This document shows, one piece after another, positions 34,449 through 42,846 of a stretch of 64,000 nt of DNA. The notes under the pieces are model-generated. The model had not been told where the DNA came from. It searched no databases and saw only the letters and a list, made by a program, of their open reading frames with translations. Source of the stretch: G965247475 sp965247475. Lineage in GTDB: Bacteria; Chloroflexota; UBA11872. Position numbers and translations under genes: made by a program. The DNA lies in NCBI GenBank assembly GCA_965247475.1, contig OZ252016.1:2108001-2172000 (forward strand), given 5' to 3'. The first letter of the stretch is position 1. The number at the start of each line of letters is the position of its first letter.

Positions 34449-34506
34449 CGCGCCGTAACGGCGGTACGGGCTTGACGCGCCGACGGGCCGCATAGCCCGA
34501 CGGCCG

Positions 34507-35868
34507 ATGTCGGGAGACTCGTTGCGCGAACCTGGCGGACCCGCAGCCTCAGGCCGGATCGAGGCCGCGTTCTCGGCGTCCGCCGAGGCCGCGCCGGGAC
34601 CGACGCTCGAGCTCCTGAAGGATAACTTGACGCTGGTCCCGTTCATCATCGTGGGGGGCGGGGCCACGTCGGCGTTCTCGCTGTTGATGGCTCGGGCCTT
34701 GCCCGCGGCGGCGTTCGGAGAGGCGTTCGCCGTATTGGCGACGCTGTCGCTGCTGGCGACGCCGAGCAATGTCATCCAAACGGTGGTCGCGCGCAGCACG
34801 GCCCGATTCATCGCGCTTGGCCGGCCCGGCGAGCTGCGGGCCGGGCTTCGGACGGCCTCGGTGCGACTGGTGCTGGCGGCAGCGTTGGTGGCGATCGCGA
34901 TCGTGGCGGTATCGCCGCTGCTGGCCGGCGCGCTGCGGCTGCGTGAGCCGTGGCCGGTGATGCTGGCGGGCGTGGCGGCCGGCCTGCTGTTGATCGAACC
35001 GCTGCTGCGGGGTGTCACGCAGGGCGCGCGGGACTTCGTCGGCCTGGGCTACGTGATGGCGGCGCACGGCATCGGCCGAATAGCAGTTGGCGCGGCCGCG
35101 ATCCTCACCGGCGGCGGCGCCACCGGCGCCCTGGCGGCGAGCACCGGATCGGCGCTGGGAGGGATCGGGGCGGGGGTGCTGGCGGTCCGGCTGCGGCTTC
35201 GAGGCATCGGATCGACGCCCTCGGACGCCCATCCGCGCGTAGCGATCTGGGACCACGCGCGGGTGGCGATCATCCTGGCCGTAATGGCCGGTCTGTTGCA
35301 CCTGGATGTGGTCTTCGTGAAGGCGTTTCACCCGGATGAGGTGGCGGCCGACTACGCGGCGCTCGCGCTGGTGGCACGAATCGTGTTTTGGGTCGGGGTG
35401 TTGGTGGCGATCGTGCTGCTGCCGTACGTGGTGCACTACGCAACCCGACAGGCGAACTTCGTACGCGTATACCTTGTGAGCCTCGGACTCATGGCCGTCG
35501 CGTCGGCGACCGCCGCCGCGGTGGTGTTGTCGCGTCCCGACTTCGTGTACGGCGTGATCTTCGGCGACGGGTTCGCGCCACATCCGACGCTGCTCCCGGC
35601 CTATGTGGGAGCCGCGAGCATGCTAGCGGTCGCGACCATCACGGCCAACCTGCACATCGGCGCGTCTCATCTGCGGGTGTGGAAGCCGCTGACGGCGATT
35701 CTGGCGCTGGTGCTGGCAGGCATCGCGCTGTTCCACGCCTCGCCGGGACAGATTCTGGCCGTGATGGCGGTCGGCGATGCCCTGGCGGTGGCGTATCTGG
35801 TCGTTGAGACGGTGGCGGTCGCGCGCCGCCCGCCGCTCGACGACCCGCCGCCGACGGCCGCGCCCTAA
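34507..35868 (+). CDS. polysaccharide flippase-like membrane protein (MOP superfamily)
   Basis: A 453-residue protein with about 12-14 hydrophobic segments (VPFIIVGGGATSAFSLLMAR, FAVLATLSLLATPSNVIQTV, IILAVMAGLLHLDVVFVKAF, YAALALVARIVFWVGVLVAI). The pattern matches Wzx/MurJ-type lipid-linked sugar flippases. It most likely exports lipid-linked oligosaccharides made from the GDP-sugars produced by the convergent cassette. Its TAA overlaps the stop of the cassette's last gene at 35865-35868. Confidence 0.75.
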   Translation: MSGDSLREPGGPAASGRIEAAFSASAEAAPGPTLELLKDNLTLVPFIIVGGGATSAFSLLMARALPAAAFGEAFAVLATLSLLATPSNVIQTVVARSTARFIALGRPGELRAGLRTASVRLVLAAALVAIAIVAVSPLLAGALRLREPWPVMLAGVAAGLLLIEPLLRGVTQGARDFVGLGYVMAAHGIGRIAVGAAAILTGGGATGALAASTGSALGGIGAGVLAVRLRLRGIGSTPSDAHPRVAIWDHARVAIILAVMAGLLHLDVVFVKAFHPDEVAADYAALALVARIVFWVGVLVAIVLLPYVVHYATRQANFVRVYLVSLGLMAVASATAAAVVLSRPDFVYGVIFGDGFAPHPTLLPAYVGAASMLAVATITANLHIGASHLRVWKPLTAILALVLAGIALFHASPGQILAVMAVGDALAVAYLVVETVAVARRPPLDDPPPTAAP

Positions 35869-36248
35869 ACGGAGTCCTTGCGCCCGAAGTCGTCCTGCAG
35901 CCGAACGACGTCGTCGGGATGCGGCGTCGACACCTCGAGGATCCGAGCATCTCCCTGCGTCGCGTGGAAGCGGTGCACGACGCCGGGTTTGATGCGCGCC
36001 GCGTCACCCGGGTGCAGCTCGCGCGTCTCGAGCGCGTCCTCGGACTCGCCGATTACGAAGCCGACGGCGCCCTCCAGGATGTAGATCGTCTCGTCTTTCT
36101 CGCGGTGGTACTGAAGGCTCAAGCGAGCGCCGGCGTTCACCTCAATGATCTTGCCGACGTAAAGCTCGTTCTCGGCGTAGCCGATCTCGCGGCCCCACGG
36201 CTTCTCGATGATGTGAACTTCATCCGATGTAATGGCGGCGCTCCCCAT
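35865..36248 (-). CDS. cupin-type mannose-6-phosphate isomerase
   Basis: A 127-residue cupin of the ManC-C/type II phosphomannose isomerase type: IIEKPWGREIGYAENELYVG (the KPWG motif), ARLSLQYHREKDETIYILEG (metal site), GDAARIKPGVVHRFHATQGD, and ILEVSTPHPDDVVRLQDDFG (the xDDxxRxxDxFGR tail). It would interconvert fructose-6-P and mannose-6-P. Its ATG overlaps the upstream mutase stop (TGATG), indicating translational coupling, which supports the pathway assignment. Confidence 0.85.
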   Translation of the reverse strand: MGSAAITSDEVHIIEKPWGREIGYAENELYVGKIIEVNAGARLSLQYHREKDETIYILEGAVGFVIGESEDALETRELHPGDAARIKPGVVHRFHATQGDARILEVSTPHPDDVVRLQDDFGRKDSV

Positions 36249-37693
36249 CAGGCGATGCCGACCGCCTCGCGACCCGCGCGAATCAGGGTCTCGGCGCGAT
36301 CGGCGGATGTCGTCTCAGTGTAGATTCGCAGCAACGGCTCGGTCCCGGAGAACCGGATCAGCAGCCAGCTATCGTCGTCGAGATGGTACTTGTAGCCGTC
36401 CATCTCGTTGCGTCGAACCACCGCGCTGCCATCGAGCTCGTCGGGCATCCAGGCTTTGATTCGATTCTCGGTCACGATGCGCTGATCGCCGGGGAATGCG
36501 AGGTCGACGCGCTTGTAGTGATACTCGCGCCCCAGCTTCTCGAACAACATCCGCACAAGCTGGGACGGCGTCTTGTCCTCGCGCGCCATCAAGTCCAGGA
36601 AGTAAAGGCCGGCGACGAGCCCATCGCGCTCGGGCATGTGGCTGGCAAAGACATAGCCTCCGCTCTCCTCGCCGCCCAGGACCGCGTCGATCTCACGCAT
36701 CTTGGGCGCCACGAACTTCATCCCAACGCCGGTCTCCTCGACATGGACGTCGTACTGCGCGCCCAACCGCTCGAGCATCGAGGTGGTGGTGAGGGTCTTG
36801 ACGAGCGGACGCCGGTCGGCGCGATGCTCCAGGAAGTAGTAGGCGAGCAGCGCGATCGTTCGCAGCTGGTCGATGAAGTCGCCGTTCTCGTCGACCACGC
36901 CGAGCCGGTCGGCATCGCCGTCGTTGATGATGCCCACGGAGGCGTTTGAGTCGCGAACGGCCCGACTTAGATAGTCGGTCTGTGGCGGGATCGGCTCCGG
37001 TCGCGCCAGACCAGGGAACCGCGGGTTCCATTCCGCGTGTATCTCGGTGAGTTTCAGGCGTCCGCCTCCGAGGATGCGGTCGAGCCATCCCGCGCCCGAC
37101 CCGAACATCGGATCGGCGATCACTTCCATCGGCCGCCCGCGCAGGGCGTCGATGTCCACCAGGCTGCGAATGTGATCGAGATACGGCGCGTCGGGATTGA
37201 AGACGTTGATCAGACCGGCGCTCATCGCGGTGGCCCGATCGAGGACGGAGACGCCGTCGGCGCCTACTTTTGCCACCTCGGCCTCGATCTTCGCGACGCC
37301 GTCGGGCGGGACGGCCGCGCCGCTGCTGGTGCGGACCTTGAATCCGTTGTCGGCGGGTGGGTTGTGGCTGGCCGTGACGATGGCCGCGCCCGCCGCCCCG
37401 ACGGTGGCGACGCTGAACGCGGCGACCGGCGTTGGGCAGGGACGGTCAACCAGATACGCCTTGATATTGTTGCCGGCCAGCACCTCGGCAACGACATCGG
37501 CAAAGCGCTCGGAGCCGAACCGGCGGTCGTATCCGACCACGATGCCGCGCTCCCACGACCAGTTCCGCCGCGCGAAGGCAGCAAAGCCCTGCGCGACGCG
37601 CCGGAGATTGGCGAAGGTGAAGTCATCGGCGATGACGGCGCGCCACCCGTCGGTCCCGAACTTGATGTCGTCCTGATCCATGTCCACCGTCAC
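36248..37693 (-). CDS. phosphomannomutase/phosphoglucomutase
   Basis: A 481-residue alpha-D-phosphohexomutase with all four site motifs: VTASHNPPADNGFKV (phospho-Ser), INDGDADRLGVVD (Mg loop), LGGEESGGYVFA (sugar-specificity loop) and LIRFSGTEPLLRIY (phosphate loop). The GEESGG form accepts mannose and/or glucose. In this cassette the likely step is mannose-6-P to mannose-1-P. ATG 37681 is an alternative start 4 residues in. Unlike the mutase-like domain at 18276-20759, this one keeps every catalytic residue. Confidence 0.9.
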   Translation of the reverse strand: MTVDMDQDDIKFGTDGWRAVIADDFTFANLRRVAQGFAAFARRNWSWERGIVVGYDRRFGSERFADVVAEVLAGNNIKAYLVDRPCPTPVAAFSVATVGAAGAAIVTASHNPPADNGFKVRTSSGAAVPPDGVAKIEAEVAKVGADGVSVLDRATAMSAGLINVFNPDAPYLDHIRSLVDIDALRGRPMEVIADPMFGSGAGWLDRILGGGRLKLTEIHAEWNPRFPGLARPEPIPPQTDYLSRAVRDSNASVGIINDGDADRLGVVDENGDFIDQLRTIALLAYYFLEHRADRRPLVKTLTTTSMLERLGAQYDVHVEETGVGMKFVAPKMREIDAVLGGEESGGYVFASHMPERDGLVAGLYFLDLMAREDKTPSQLVRMLFEKLGREYHYKRVDLAFPGDQRIVTENRIKAWMPDELDGSAVVRRNEMDGYKYHLDDDSWLLIRFSGTEPLLRIYTETTSADRAETLIRAGREAVGIA

Positions 37694-37732
37694 GTCCGAG
37701 GTGCGATCACGTGCGCGCCGATCCGCCGGACC

Positions 37733-38677
37733 TCAGCGGGCCGCGCTCTGGAGCTTTGCACGCTGTTCGTGGAGCGCGTCCTGGAGCGATTCACGCAATG
37801 AGATGCGCGCGCGCCAGCCGGTATCGCGGGCGAGCCGGGCCGGGTCGCCGGCAAAGGCCACCGCCTGTCGACCCGCGGCCGGAGTCGCGTGCTCGACGAC
37901 GCGCAGGTCACGCGCGGCCAGCGTTATGAGTTCGTCTATCACTTGGCGCAGCGGCGTTCGGATTCCAGTGGCGACATTGTAGGCAGCGCCGGCGACGCCC
38001 CTGCGCGCGGCCGCGGCGATAGCCGCGGCCGCATCGCGGACATCCACGAAGTCGCGAGCGCCGGCCAGGCTGTAGGTTTCCAGCACCGGATCCGCACCGC
38101 GATCGAGGATCTCGGCCACGCGCCGGATCTGGCGTGCGGGGAAATACGCTTCGGAGCGGCTGGGGCCGATGATGGTGAACAGGCGCAGGCGCACGGCGTC
38201 GAGTCCGTGCGACACGTGGTACTGATAGGCCTGCAGGTCGGCGGCGGTCTTGGTCAGTGCGTACACGCCCTCGGGCGCCAGGGGCGCGTCCTCGGCGATT
38301 GGACCGCTGGCGGCGCCGATGCCGTACTGATACGCCGAGCCGATTGCCACGAGCCGCGCCGACGGGCAGTGGCGGAGCAGCGCCTCGATCAGCCAGAGCT
38401 GCCCTTGAACGTTGATCCGATACGCCAGCTGCGGATCGGCGTCCGCCTGGCCCGGGTCGGCGATGCCGGCGAGGTTGATCACGACCCGCGGACGAACGCC
38501 GCGAATCGCCGCGTCCACGCTGCCCTCGTCGCCCAGCTCGAGCGGCACGGCGCCGTCGAGGCCGGCGCCGTCGCGGACGGCCGGTACGGCCTCCTCGCCC
38601 AGGTTGTGGAGGTGGGCCATCAGACGAGCGCCGATGAACCCATCCGCGCCGGTGATGAGCAGCGGCCCGGCGGGCAC
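37733..38677 (-). CDS. rmd: GDP-4-keto-6-deoxymannose reductase-like SDR
   Basis: A 314-residue extended short-chain dehydrogenase: LLITGADGFIGARLMAHLHN (NAD(P) site), VINLAGIADPGQADADPQLA, IGSAYQYG (catalytic Ser region), GVYALTKTAADLQAYQY (Tyr-x3-Lys) and RLFTIIGPSRSEAYFPARQI. Directly behind gmd, it should reduce the 4-keto group to give GDP-D-rhamnose (or a related GDP-6-deoxyhexose). The frame is open far upstream over gmd, but GTG 38677, 24 bases after the gmd stop, gives the correct N-terminus. Confidence 0.85.
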   Translation of the reverse strand: MPAGPLLITGADGFIGARLMAHLHNLGEEAVPAVRDGAGLDGAVPLELGDEGSVDAAIRGVRPRVVINLAGIADPGQADADPQLAYRINVQGQLWLIEALLRHCPSARLVAIGSAYQYGIGAASGPIAEDAPLAPEGVYALTKTAADLQAYQYHVSHGLDAVRLRLFTIIGPSRSEAYFPARQIRRVAEILDRGADPVLETYSLAGARDFVDVRDAAAAIAAAARRGVAGAAYNVATGIRTPLRQVIDELITLAARDLRVVEHATPAAGRQAVAFAGDPARLARDTGWRARISLRESLQDALHEQRAKLQSAAR

Positions 38678-38700
38678 GACGGCCGCCCCGTAGCCGGCCG

Positions 38701-39702
38701 CTAGCCGTCCCGGCGCGCGGCCAGGACCTCGGCGTGGGCCAGCTCGCTCTCGACGAGCTCCATGTCGGCGTCGACCATCAAGCGCACGAGGTCGGTGAAG
38801 GAGACGGTCGGCTCCCAGCCAAGCCGTTCGCGAGCCTTCGCCGCATCGCCGATCAAATGGTGGACCTCGGCCGGACGCAGCAGGTCCTCGCTCGTGAAAA
38901 TGTGGTCGTTCGCATCCAGGCCCGCGTACGAAAAGGCCAGCTCGGCGAATTCGGAGCCGCTGTGCGTCTCGCCGGTGGCGAGGACGTAGTCCTCGGGCTC
39001 GTCCTGCTGCAGCATCAGCCACATGCCGCGCACGAAATCGGGCGCGTAGCCCCAATCCCGCCGGGTGGAAAGGTCGCCGAACGGCACGCGGTCAACGACC
39101 CCGTGCTTCACACGCGCGGCGGCATAGGTCAGCTTGCGGGTGACGAACTCGAGCCCGCGGCGCGGCGACTCGTGGTTGAAGCAGATGCCCGAGCAGGCGT
39201 ACATGCCAAAGCTCTCGCGATAGTTGATCGTGATCCAGTGGGCGTAGAGCTTGGCCACGCCGTACGGGCTGCGCGGGTGGAACTGAGTGGACTCGTTCTG
39301 CGGCCAGTCGGTGACGGCGCCGAACATCTCGCTGCTGGAGGCCTGGTAGAACTTGATGGTCGGGTCCACGGCCCGGATCGCCTCGAGCATGCGGGTGGCG
39401 CCCAGAGCCGTGACCTCACCGGTCAGGACTGGCTGGTTCCAGGACGTCGCCACGAACGACTGCGCCGCAAGGTTGTAAACCTCGTCCGGCCGGTGCCGCT
39501 GAATGATGTCGATGAGCGAGTACTGGTCGTGAAGGTCGCCCGGCTCGAGCACGATGTCGTCCTGCAGGTGGGCGATGCGGCCGTTGTTCTCGGTGCTGGT
39601 GCGGCGCACGACGCCGACGACCGTGTAGCCTTGCTCCAGCAGAAACTCCGCCATGTACGAGCCGTCCTGGCCCGTGATCCCGGTCACCACCGCCGTGGGC
39701 AC
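38701..39702 (-). CDS. gmd: GDP-mannose 4,6-dehydratase
   Basis: A 333-residue protein with VVTGITGQDGSYMAEFLLEQ, GVVRRTSTENNGRIAHLQDD, PDEVYNLAAQSFVATSWNQP, QASSSEMFG, RSPYGVAKLYAHWITINYRE (Tyr-x3-Lys), CFNHESPRRGLEFVTRKLTY and FGDLSTRRDWGYAPDFV, the hallmarks of Gmd. It converts GDP-mannose to GDP-4-keto-6-deoxymannose. GTG 39702, preceded by GAAGGAAAG, is the likely start; upstream codons have no family match. It is first in the four-gene minus-strand cassette. Confidence 0.93.
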   Translation of the reverse strand: MPTAVVTGITGQDGSYMAEFLLEQGYTVVGVVRRTSTENNGRIAHLQDDIVLEPGDLHDQYSLIDIIQRHRPDEVYNLAAQSFVATSWNQPVLTGEVTALGATRMLEAIRAVDPTIKFYQASSSEMFGAVTDWPQNESTQFHPRSPYGVAKLYAHWITINYRESFGMYACSGICFNHESPRRGLEFVTRKLTYAAARVKHGVVDRVPFGDLSTRRDWGYAPDFVRGMWLMLQQDEPEDYVLATGETHSGSEFAELAFSYAGLDANDHIFTSEDLLRPAEVHHLIGDAAKARERLGWEPTVSFTDLVRLMVDADMELVESELAHAEVLAARRDG

Positions 39703-39807
39703 GCGCGTCTTTCCTTCGGCAAATCCAGCCCGATCAGTGTACGAGTCCAACAATCGAGCGGCTCCGCGGGCGGGAACGTTACGTACCGCATGCACTGATC
39801 TCGACGG

Positions 39808-40614
39808 GTGAGCAGCGTGGCGCCGGACGCGCAGACGTTCGCCAGGCTGGCCAATCGCGGGGATGTGGTCGCGATCGTGGGCGCCGGCGGCAAGACGACG
39901 ACGATGTTCGCGCTGGCCGAGGCGCTGGCGGAGCGCGGCCTGCGGGTGGTGACCACCAAGTCAACGGCGATCCACCGGCCAACGCTGGCGCGAAGTCCCG
40001 GCGTCTTCGTTGTCCCTCCCGAACGCTGGGCCGACGAACTCCCCGAGCTGCTGGCGAAGCGCCCGGTGATCACGGTCGTGACGGGCGAGCCGAGCGACCG
40101 GCGCTGGGACGGCGTGCCGGCCGAGCTGGCCGACCAGCTGCGGGTGCAGGCGGGGGCGGATGTCGCGATCGTGGAGGCGGACGGCGCCCGCCGGCGACTG
40201 CTGAAAGCGCCGGCGGCCCACGAGCCCGCGATGCCGCCGATGGCCACGGTCGTGATGCCGGTCGCGTCGCTGCGCGCGGTGGGAAAGCCGCTCGCGGCCC
40301 GCTACGCACACCGGCCGGAGCTGGTCGCCGAGGTACTGGGCATCGAACCCGGGACGCGGCTGTGCGGCCGGCACATCGCGGCGCTCCTGCTGTCGCCGCG
40401 CGGCGGGCTCAAGAGCGCGGCCGAAGATGCGCGGGTGTGGCCGACGCTCACCAGCTGCGAAGCGGTGGATGATTCGGTGCGGCGCTCAATCGTGGCGGAA
40501 CTGATGGCGCACCCGCGCGTCGCGGGCTGGGTGCGCGCCGACGGCGCCGCGCGCACGTGGCGCTATGGCGCGGAGCTATCCACGCATGGCGACGACGATG
40601 TCGCGCAGGCGTAG
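39808..40614 (+). CDS. yqeC: YqeC-like P-loop protein (selenium/molybdenum hydroxylase accessory family)
   Basis: A 268-residue protein: GDVVAIVGAGGKTTTMFALA (P-loop-like), LAERGLRVVTTKSTAIHRPT, VAIVEADGARRRLLKAPAAH and PVASLRAVGKPLAARYAHRP. This matches YqeC, found with selenium-dependent molybdenum hydroxylases (family association, mechanism unknown). No molybdenum hydroxylase, xdhC or selenium gene is nearby, which is unusual. GTG 39808 is the start. The 3' end overlaps the convergent ABC permease gene by 39 bases. Confidence 0.8.
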   Translation: MSSVAPDAQTFARLANRGDVVAIVGAGGKTTTMFALAEALAERGLRVVTTKSTAIHRPTLARSPGVFVVPPERWADELPELLAKRPVITVVTGEPSDRRWDGVPAELADQLRVQAGADVAIVEADGARRRLLKAPAAHEPAMPPMATVVMPVASLRAVGKPLAARYAHRPELVAEVLGIEPGTRLCGRHIAALLLSPRGGLKSAAEDARVWPTLTSCEAVDDSVRRSIVAELMAHPRVAGWVRADGAARTWRYGAELSTHGDDDVAQA

Positions 40615-41808
40615 GCGGCGCCCGTAGACGAGCAAGCCGACCCGGAAAATGCGCGTGCTGACCCACAGCATCACGGGGACGCTGATCGCCAGCAGCGCGA
40701 GGCTGATGCCAATCGTCAGCGCGTCGCTGGATCCCGCCGCCAGCCGCAGCAGCCCCGTGGCCGGCGCGGTGAACGGAATGAGTGACAAGACGACCGCGAG
40801 CGCGCCGTCGGGATCGATGATGATGAGCTGATTCAGCATCAGCGGCACCACCACGATGATGGCTGACCAGCCCGCGATTTGCTGACCCTCGCGGCTGGTG
40901 GGCGCGACCGCCCCGAAGGCGGCGTAGACGGAAGCCATCAAGAAATAACCGAGCACGAAGTAGGCGATGCCGATCGGAAGCACGGCGACGCTGATGTTGA
41001 CTTCGCCCGGGTCATCGATCTGCCCCAGAAGAATCGGAAGAACGATCAGCACGGAGATCACCCAGATGAAGATCTGCGATAGGCCCGCGATTCCCTGACC
41101 CAGCACCTTGCCGATGAGGAGCTCGTCGGGCGTGACGGAGGAGAGCACCACTTCGATGACGCGGGACTCCTTCTCCTCGCCTACCCCCTGCAACAGGTAG
41201 CCCGAGCTCACGAAGATCGCGATTACAAACAGCAGCGCCATGGCGTACGGCACCACGAAACCGATCACCGTCGAGCCCACCGAGGGCTCGGATTCGCCCG
41301 CCAGGTCCAGAGCCTGGAGTCGCACCGGCGCGACCACCCGCGCCGCCTCCTGTGGCGTGAGCCTGCTCCCCAGCAGCGCGGCCTGCAGCGCGCGGCTGAT
41401 CGTGGGCTCCGCGTCGTCGTCAAGGCCAAAGGTCCCAAACTCGGCGGTGACAAGGGTGACGCGCCCGCTCTCGATGTAGTCGGCCGGGACGACGAAGTAG
41501 CCGCGAAGGCGCTCGGCCGCCACGTCCGCACGCGCAGCCGAAACGTCGGCGAACGCGACCAGTTGGCCAGAGGCCGGGAGGTCGGTTAGCAGGCCTGAGT
41601 GGTCGATCACGGCGTAGCGATCGGCCTTGGCATCACCGGACTCGTCGAACGCGCCGGCGATGCTGTCACCGATGCGGTCACCAAGAAGCGTGAGGAGGAG
41701 CACGCCGACGAGCAGCAGCACCGGCATGGCGGCGGTCGCGATCAGGAATCCGCGGCGCGCGACGGTCCGGCGCAGTTCCCAGCGTGCGACGACCCACACG
41801 CTATGCAT
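40576..41808 (-). CDS. ABC-2 type exporter permease (NatB/CcmB-like)
   Basis: A 410-residue protein with one N-terminal membrane segment (FLIATAAMPVLLLVGVLLLT), a large extracytoplasmic domain of about 150 residues, and 5 further segments (VPYAMALLFVIAIFVSSGYL, IFIWVISVLIVLPILLG, LAVVLSLIPFTAPATGLLRL, ISLALLAISVPVMLWV). The GEEKESRVIEVVLSSVTPDE motif is typical of the NatB family. Its start overlaps the ATPase stop by 8 bases (ATGcaTAG), so the two make one exporter. The substrate may be Na+ or a drug by family precedent. Confidence 0.88.
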   Translation of the reverse strand: MHSVWVVARWELRRTVARRGFLIATAAMPVLLLVGVLLLTLLGDRIGDSIAGAFDESGDAKADRYAVIDHSGLLTDLPASGQLVAFADVSAARADVAAERLRGYFVVPADYIESGRVTLVTAEFGTFGLDDDAEPTISRALQAALLGSRLTPQEAARVVAPVRLQALDLAGESEPSVGSTVIGFVVPYAMALLFVIAIFVSSGYLLQGVGEEKESRVIEVVLSSVTPDELLIGKVLGQGIAGLSQIFIWVISVLIVLPILLGQIDDPGEVNISVAVLPIGIAYFVLGYFLMASVYAAFGAVAPTSREGQQIAGWSAIIVVVPLMLNQLIIIDPDGALAVVLSLIPFTAPATGLLRLAAGSSDALTIGISLALLAISVPVMLWVSTRIFRVGLLVYGRRLRLRDIVVAMRG

Positions 41809-42709
41809 CGGAGCGAGCCTCGCGCACCGCCCGGATGAAGACATCATCGAGCGATGCCAACACGCGTTCGAATCGGTTCAGCCGAATGCCGCCGGTGACC
41901 AGCGCGCGCAGCACGCGGTCGGGCGTCGCCCCCGCCATGAGCTCCGCGTAGTAGCCATCGCCCTCGCGGCGCAGATTGGTGATCCCCGCGACGCCGTCGA
42001 CCGGATCGGGGGTCTCGAAGCGCACCGCATTCGGGGCGTAGCGACGACGCACGTCGGCGACCTCGCCGGTGAGGATGCCGCGTCCCTCGGCGATCAGGTA
42101 GATCCGATCGGCGAGCGACTCGACCTGGCTCATGACGTGGGTGCTGATGACGAGCGCGCGCCCGTCAGCGCGCTGCTCTTGAATGATCCCGAGCAGCAGC
42201 TCCACATTGATCGGATCGAGGTTCTGGGTGGGTTCGTCCAGGATGAGGATGTCGGGGTCGTTGATCAGGGCGGCGGCGACCTGCGCCTTCTGCGCCATTC
42301 CCCGGCTGAGCTCGTTCGTGCGGCGCTGCAGGGCGTCGCCCAGCTCGAGACGGATCAGCCAGGCCTCCGCACGCGTGCGCGCGAGGCTGCGGGGCATGCC
42401 CTTCAGCTCACCCAGGTAGGCGACGGCGTCGAGCAACCGCGCGTTGAGGTGCAAGCCGCGCTCCTCGGGCAGGTAGCCGATGCGGCGTCGCAAGTCACGG
42501 TCAGGCGCGCGCCCGTGTATTCGCACCAGCCCAGCGTCGGCGGCCACCACGCCCATGATCGACCGAATGGTGGTGGTCTTGCCGGCGCCATTGGGACCCA
42601 GGAAGCCCAGGATCTCGCCCGGGTGGACAAAAAACGACACGTCGTCCACCGCCTGGACGCTGCCAAAAGCCTTGCGGAGCCCGTGGACTTCAACCGCGGG
42701 TGCAGTCAA
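41801..42709 (-). CDS. ABC transporter ATP-binding protein (NatA-like)
   Basis: A 302-residue ATPase: Walker A LGFLGPNGAGKTTTIRS, a Q-loop-like region (RIGYLPEERGLHLN), signature ELSRGMAQKAQVAAALI (SRGMAQK instead of LSGGQ, as in NatA-type exporters), Walker B DILILDEPTQNLDPIN, and VISTHVM (switch His). A C-terminal DUF4162-like region follows. The frame is open to 42826, but the segment before residue 1 here is unlike the family; TTG 42709 is the best start. It forms an operon with the permease downstream. Confidence 0.87.
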   Translation of the reverse strand: MTAPAVEVHGLRKAFGSVQAVDDVSFFVHPGEILGFLGPNGAGKTTTIRSIMGVVAADAGLVRIHGRAPDRDLRRRIGYLPEERGLHLNARLLDAVAYLGELKGMPRSLARTRAEAWLIRLELGDALQRRTNELSRGMAQKAQVAAALINDPDILILDEPTQNLDPINVELLLGIIQEQRADGRALVISTHVMSQVESLADRIYLIAEGRGILTGEVADVRRRYAPNAVRFETPDPVDGVAGITNLRREGDGYYAELMAGATPDRVLRALVTGGIRLNRFERVLASLDDVFIRAVREARSDA

Positions 42710-42846
42710 ACCAGACGATCGACGGGTGTAGGCGGCATTTGACGAAGGCGCCGGCGCATTGGCACGCGCACAGTAGCAACCGACGTCTCGTCCGTCGTCG
42801 ATGGGACACAATGCCGCCGACCGCAACCTCGAGAGACGTCAACGCC

